From: an uncultured Pseudomonadales bacterium
GTDB taxonomy: Bacteria; Pseudomonadota; Gammaproteobacteria; Pseudomonadales; Azotimanducaceae
DNA: 64,000 bases
Direction of reading: 5' to 3'
Assembly (NCBI GenBank): GCA_951813515.1
Contig: OX638346.1
Location: forward strand, 3,341,617 to 3,405,616
The notes under the pieces are model-generated. The model worked only from the letters and a program-made list of their open reading frames with translations, did no database searches and was not told the DNA's origin. Shown here piece after piece: positions 63,158 to 64,000 of the stretch. The position numbers and the translations under genes are program-made. The first letter of the stretch is position 1. Each line of letters opens with the position of its first letter.

Positions 63158-63625
63158 TTAGCTTCCTCGTAGCGCTTCCAGCACCTTCTGCGGGTGATCG
63201 GCCGCCCTCGGGACGCGGCGCCAGTGCCTGACGACCTTGCCTTCGGGATCGATCCACACGGTGGAACGGATGACGCCCATGACCTTTCTGCCGTACATCA
63301 TCTTCTCGCCGTAGGCTCCATAGGTCTCCATGACTTCCCGGTCCGGGTCGCTCAGGAGCGTAAAAGGCAATTCGTACTTGTCGACGAACTTCCTGTGCGA
63401 TGCCGCCCCGTCGGGGGATATGCCGAAAACGACGGCCCCCGTGTCCTCGATCTCGCCCCACAGGTCGCGGAATCCGCATGCTTCCTTCGTGCATCCGGGC
63501 GTGTCGTCCTTCGGATAGAAATAGACGACGACATGCTTGCCTCTCTGGTCTTTCAGGGCCACCTCGTTGCCATCGGTGTCCTGCAGGATGAACTCGGGTG
63601 CCGCCTTGCCTTCTTCGATTGCCAT
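63158..63625 (-). CDS. bcp: Bcp/PrxQ-type thiol peroxidase
   Basis: A 155-residue peroxiredoxin: peroxidatic Cys45 and resolving Cys50 in DDTPGCTKEACGFRD, and the Arg in the segment RSTVWIDPEGKV. It reduces peroxides using thioredoxin. The ATG at 63625 has GGAGCATTTC upstream; a longer frame (to 63700) lacks family similarity. Confidence 0.93.
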   Translation of the reverse strand: MAIEEGKAAPEFILQDTDGNEVALKDQRGKHVVVYFYPKDDTPGCTKEACGFRDLWGEIEDTGAVVFGISPDGAASHRKFVDKYELPFTLLSDPDREVMETYGAYGEKMMYGRKVMGVIRSTVWIDPEGKVVRHWRRVPRAADHPQKVLEALRGS

Positions 63626-63713
63626 GAAATGCTCCGTTGGTGTTCTGAACGCCATTGTGCAGACGCGTGCGGCGCAATCAAGCGGAGCGTGCGAAAGCAA
63701 CGGTGTGGCGGCG

Positions 63714-64000
63714 CTACCCGTAGCTCACACCCATGCCTACGCGGGCGTCGTTGTTGACGCCGTATGGCGCGATGGGATAGCGGAGTCCATTGCGGGACAG
63801 GTGGTCGAGGCCGTCGATGACCTTGGGGAGATAGCCGGGTGGAATCGCCATCAGCAGTTCGTCCTCCATCACGCCGCCGTAGCGCCTCTCGGCGAAGCAT
63901 GGTATGGAGAGGCTGGGTTCGCGGGTCCTGAGCGCGCGTCCCCAGGAGTCCGCGCAGGCGGATTCGCCGACGCAGCCCCAGTCGAGCTTGTTGAATCCCG
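63714..64000 (-). CDS. C-terminal part of a DUF169-like protein (cut by the window)
   Basis: About 95 residues are visible up to a TAG at 63714-63716: CVGESACADSW, LSIPCFAERRYGGVMEDEL, LMAIPPGYLPKVIDGLD and GLRYPIAPYGV. This pattern of Cys, a GD/ER.YG..EDEL core and a final YP resembles DUF169 proteins, whose role is unknown. The gene starts beyond the window edge. Confidence 0.45.
   Translation of the reverse strand, partial: GFNKLDWGCVGESACADSWGRALRTREPSLSIPCFAERRYGGVMEDELLMAIPPGYLPKVIDGLDHLSRNGLRYPIAPYGVNNDARVGMGVSYG

Overview
The window reads as GC-rich chromosomal DNA of a gammaproteobacterium, probably an uncultivated, perhaps marine one. Evidence: the psp stress locus with its own pspF activator, the uvrY-uvrC-pgsA-tRNA-Cys order known from E. 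coli, dnaX-ybaB-recR, rnd next to a YcgN-type gene, gltX followed by tRNA-Ala, lpxC (outer membrane), HrpA, and a LexA box of the gammaproteobacterial type in front of dinB. The genus cannot be told from sequence alone. No phage, insertion sequence, integrase or CRISPR array is visible.

Layout. 1-98: end of an SRP (4.5S) RNA gene on the minus strand. 0.2-13 kb: metabolic and surface-linked accessory genes (MmgE/PrpD, a secreted spondin/FN3/Calx-beta/LRR protein, a TauD-type dioxygenase with a Gfo/Idh/MocA oxidoreductase, an orphan AbrB-like regulator, a luciferase-like oxidoreductase, a lipoprotein with a beta-helix protein, ThuA, and a RelE-like toxin with an unfamiliar partner). 13.2-16.5 kb: pspF divergent from pspA-pspB-pspC and a fourth small PspB-like gene. 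16.5-28.1 kb: housekeeping (GDPD, dnaX, ybaB, recR, rnd, ycgN, MoxR/VWA pair, hrpA). 28.3-30.4 kb: a compact HvfABC/bufferin-like RiPP metallophore operon: Cys-containing precursor with EGKCG motifs, MNIO (DUF692) maturase and DUF2063 partner. 30.4-32.6 kb: an HsbR/HsbA-like partner-switch pair and a TerB-like protein. 32.7-35.4 kb: lpxC, gltX, tRNA-Ala. 35.7-42.2 kb: a frameshifted TPR gene, a membrane protein/regulator pair, PHP, coaE, ferredoxin, pyrF, gcdH. 42.3-46.7 kb: uvrY, uvrC, pgsA, tRNA-Cys, exbD. 46.7-56.8 kb: steroid-reductase-like protein, exported protein, two more luciferase-like oxidoreductases, a YbdK-type ligase, a frameshifted hppD with a VOC gene and a divergent Lrp regulator, a 2-hydroxyacid dehydrogenase, dinB. 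57-62.9 kb: an 1962-residue repeat-rich autotransporter-like protein. 63-64 kb: a long palindrome, a Bcp peroxiredoxin and the end of a further gene.

Points of most interest: the RiPP operon with its intergenic hairpin and unusually acidic precursor tail; a dispersed hairpin-forming repeat present three times directly in front of ybaB, pyrF and pgsA, where its end supplies the start codon and a possible ribosome binding site in two cases; the RelE-like toxin coupled to an unfamiliar upstream gene; the eleven-repeat autotransporter; and two genes (hppD and a TPR gene) broken by single frameshifts, which may be real or sequencing/assembly errors.
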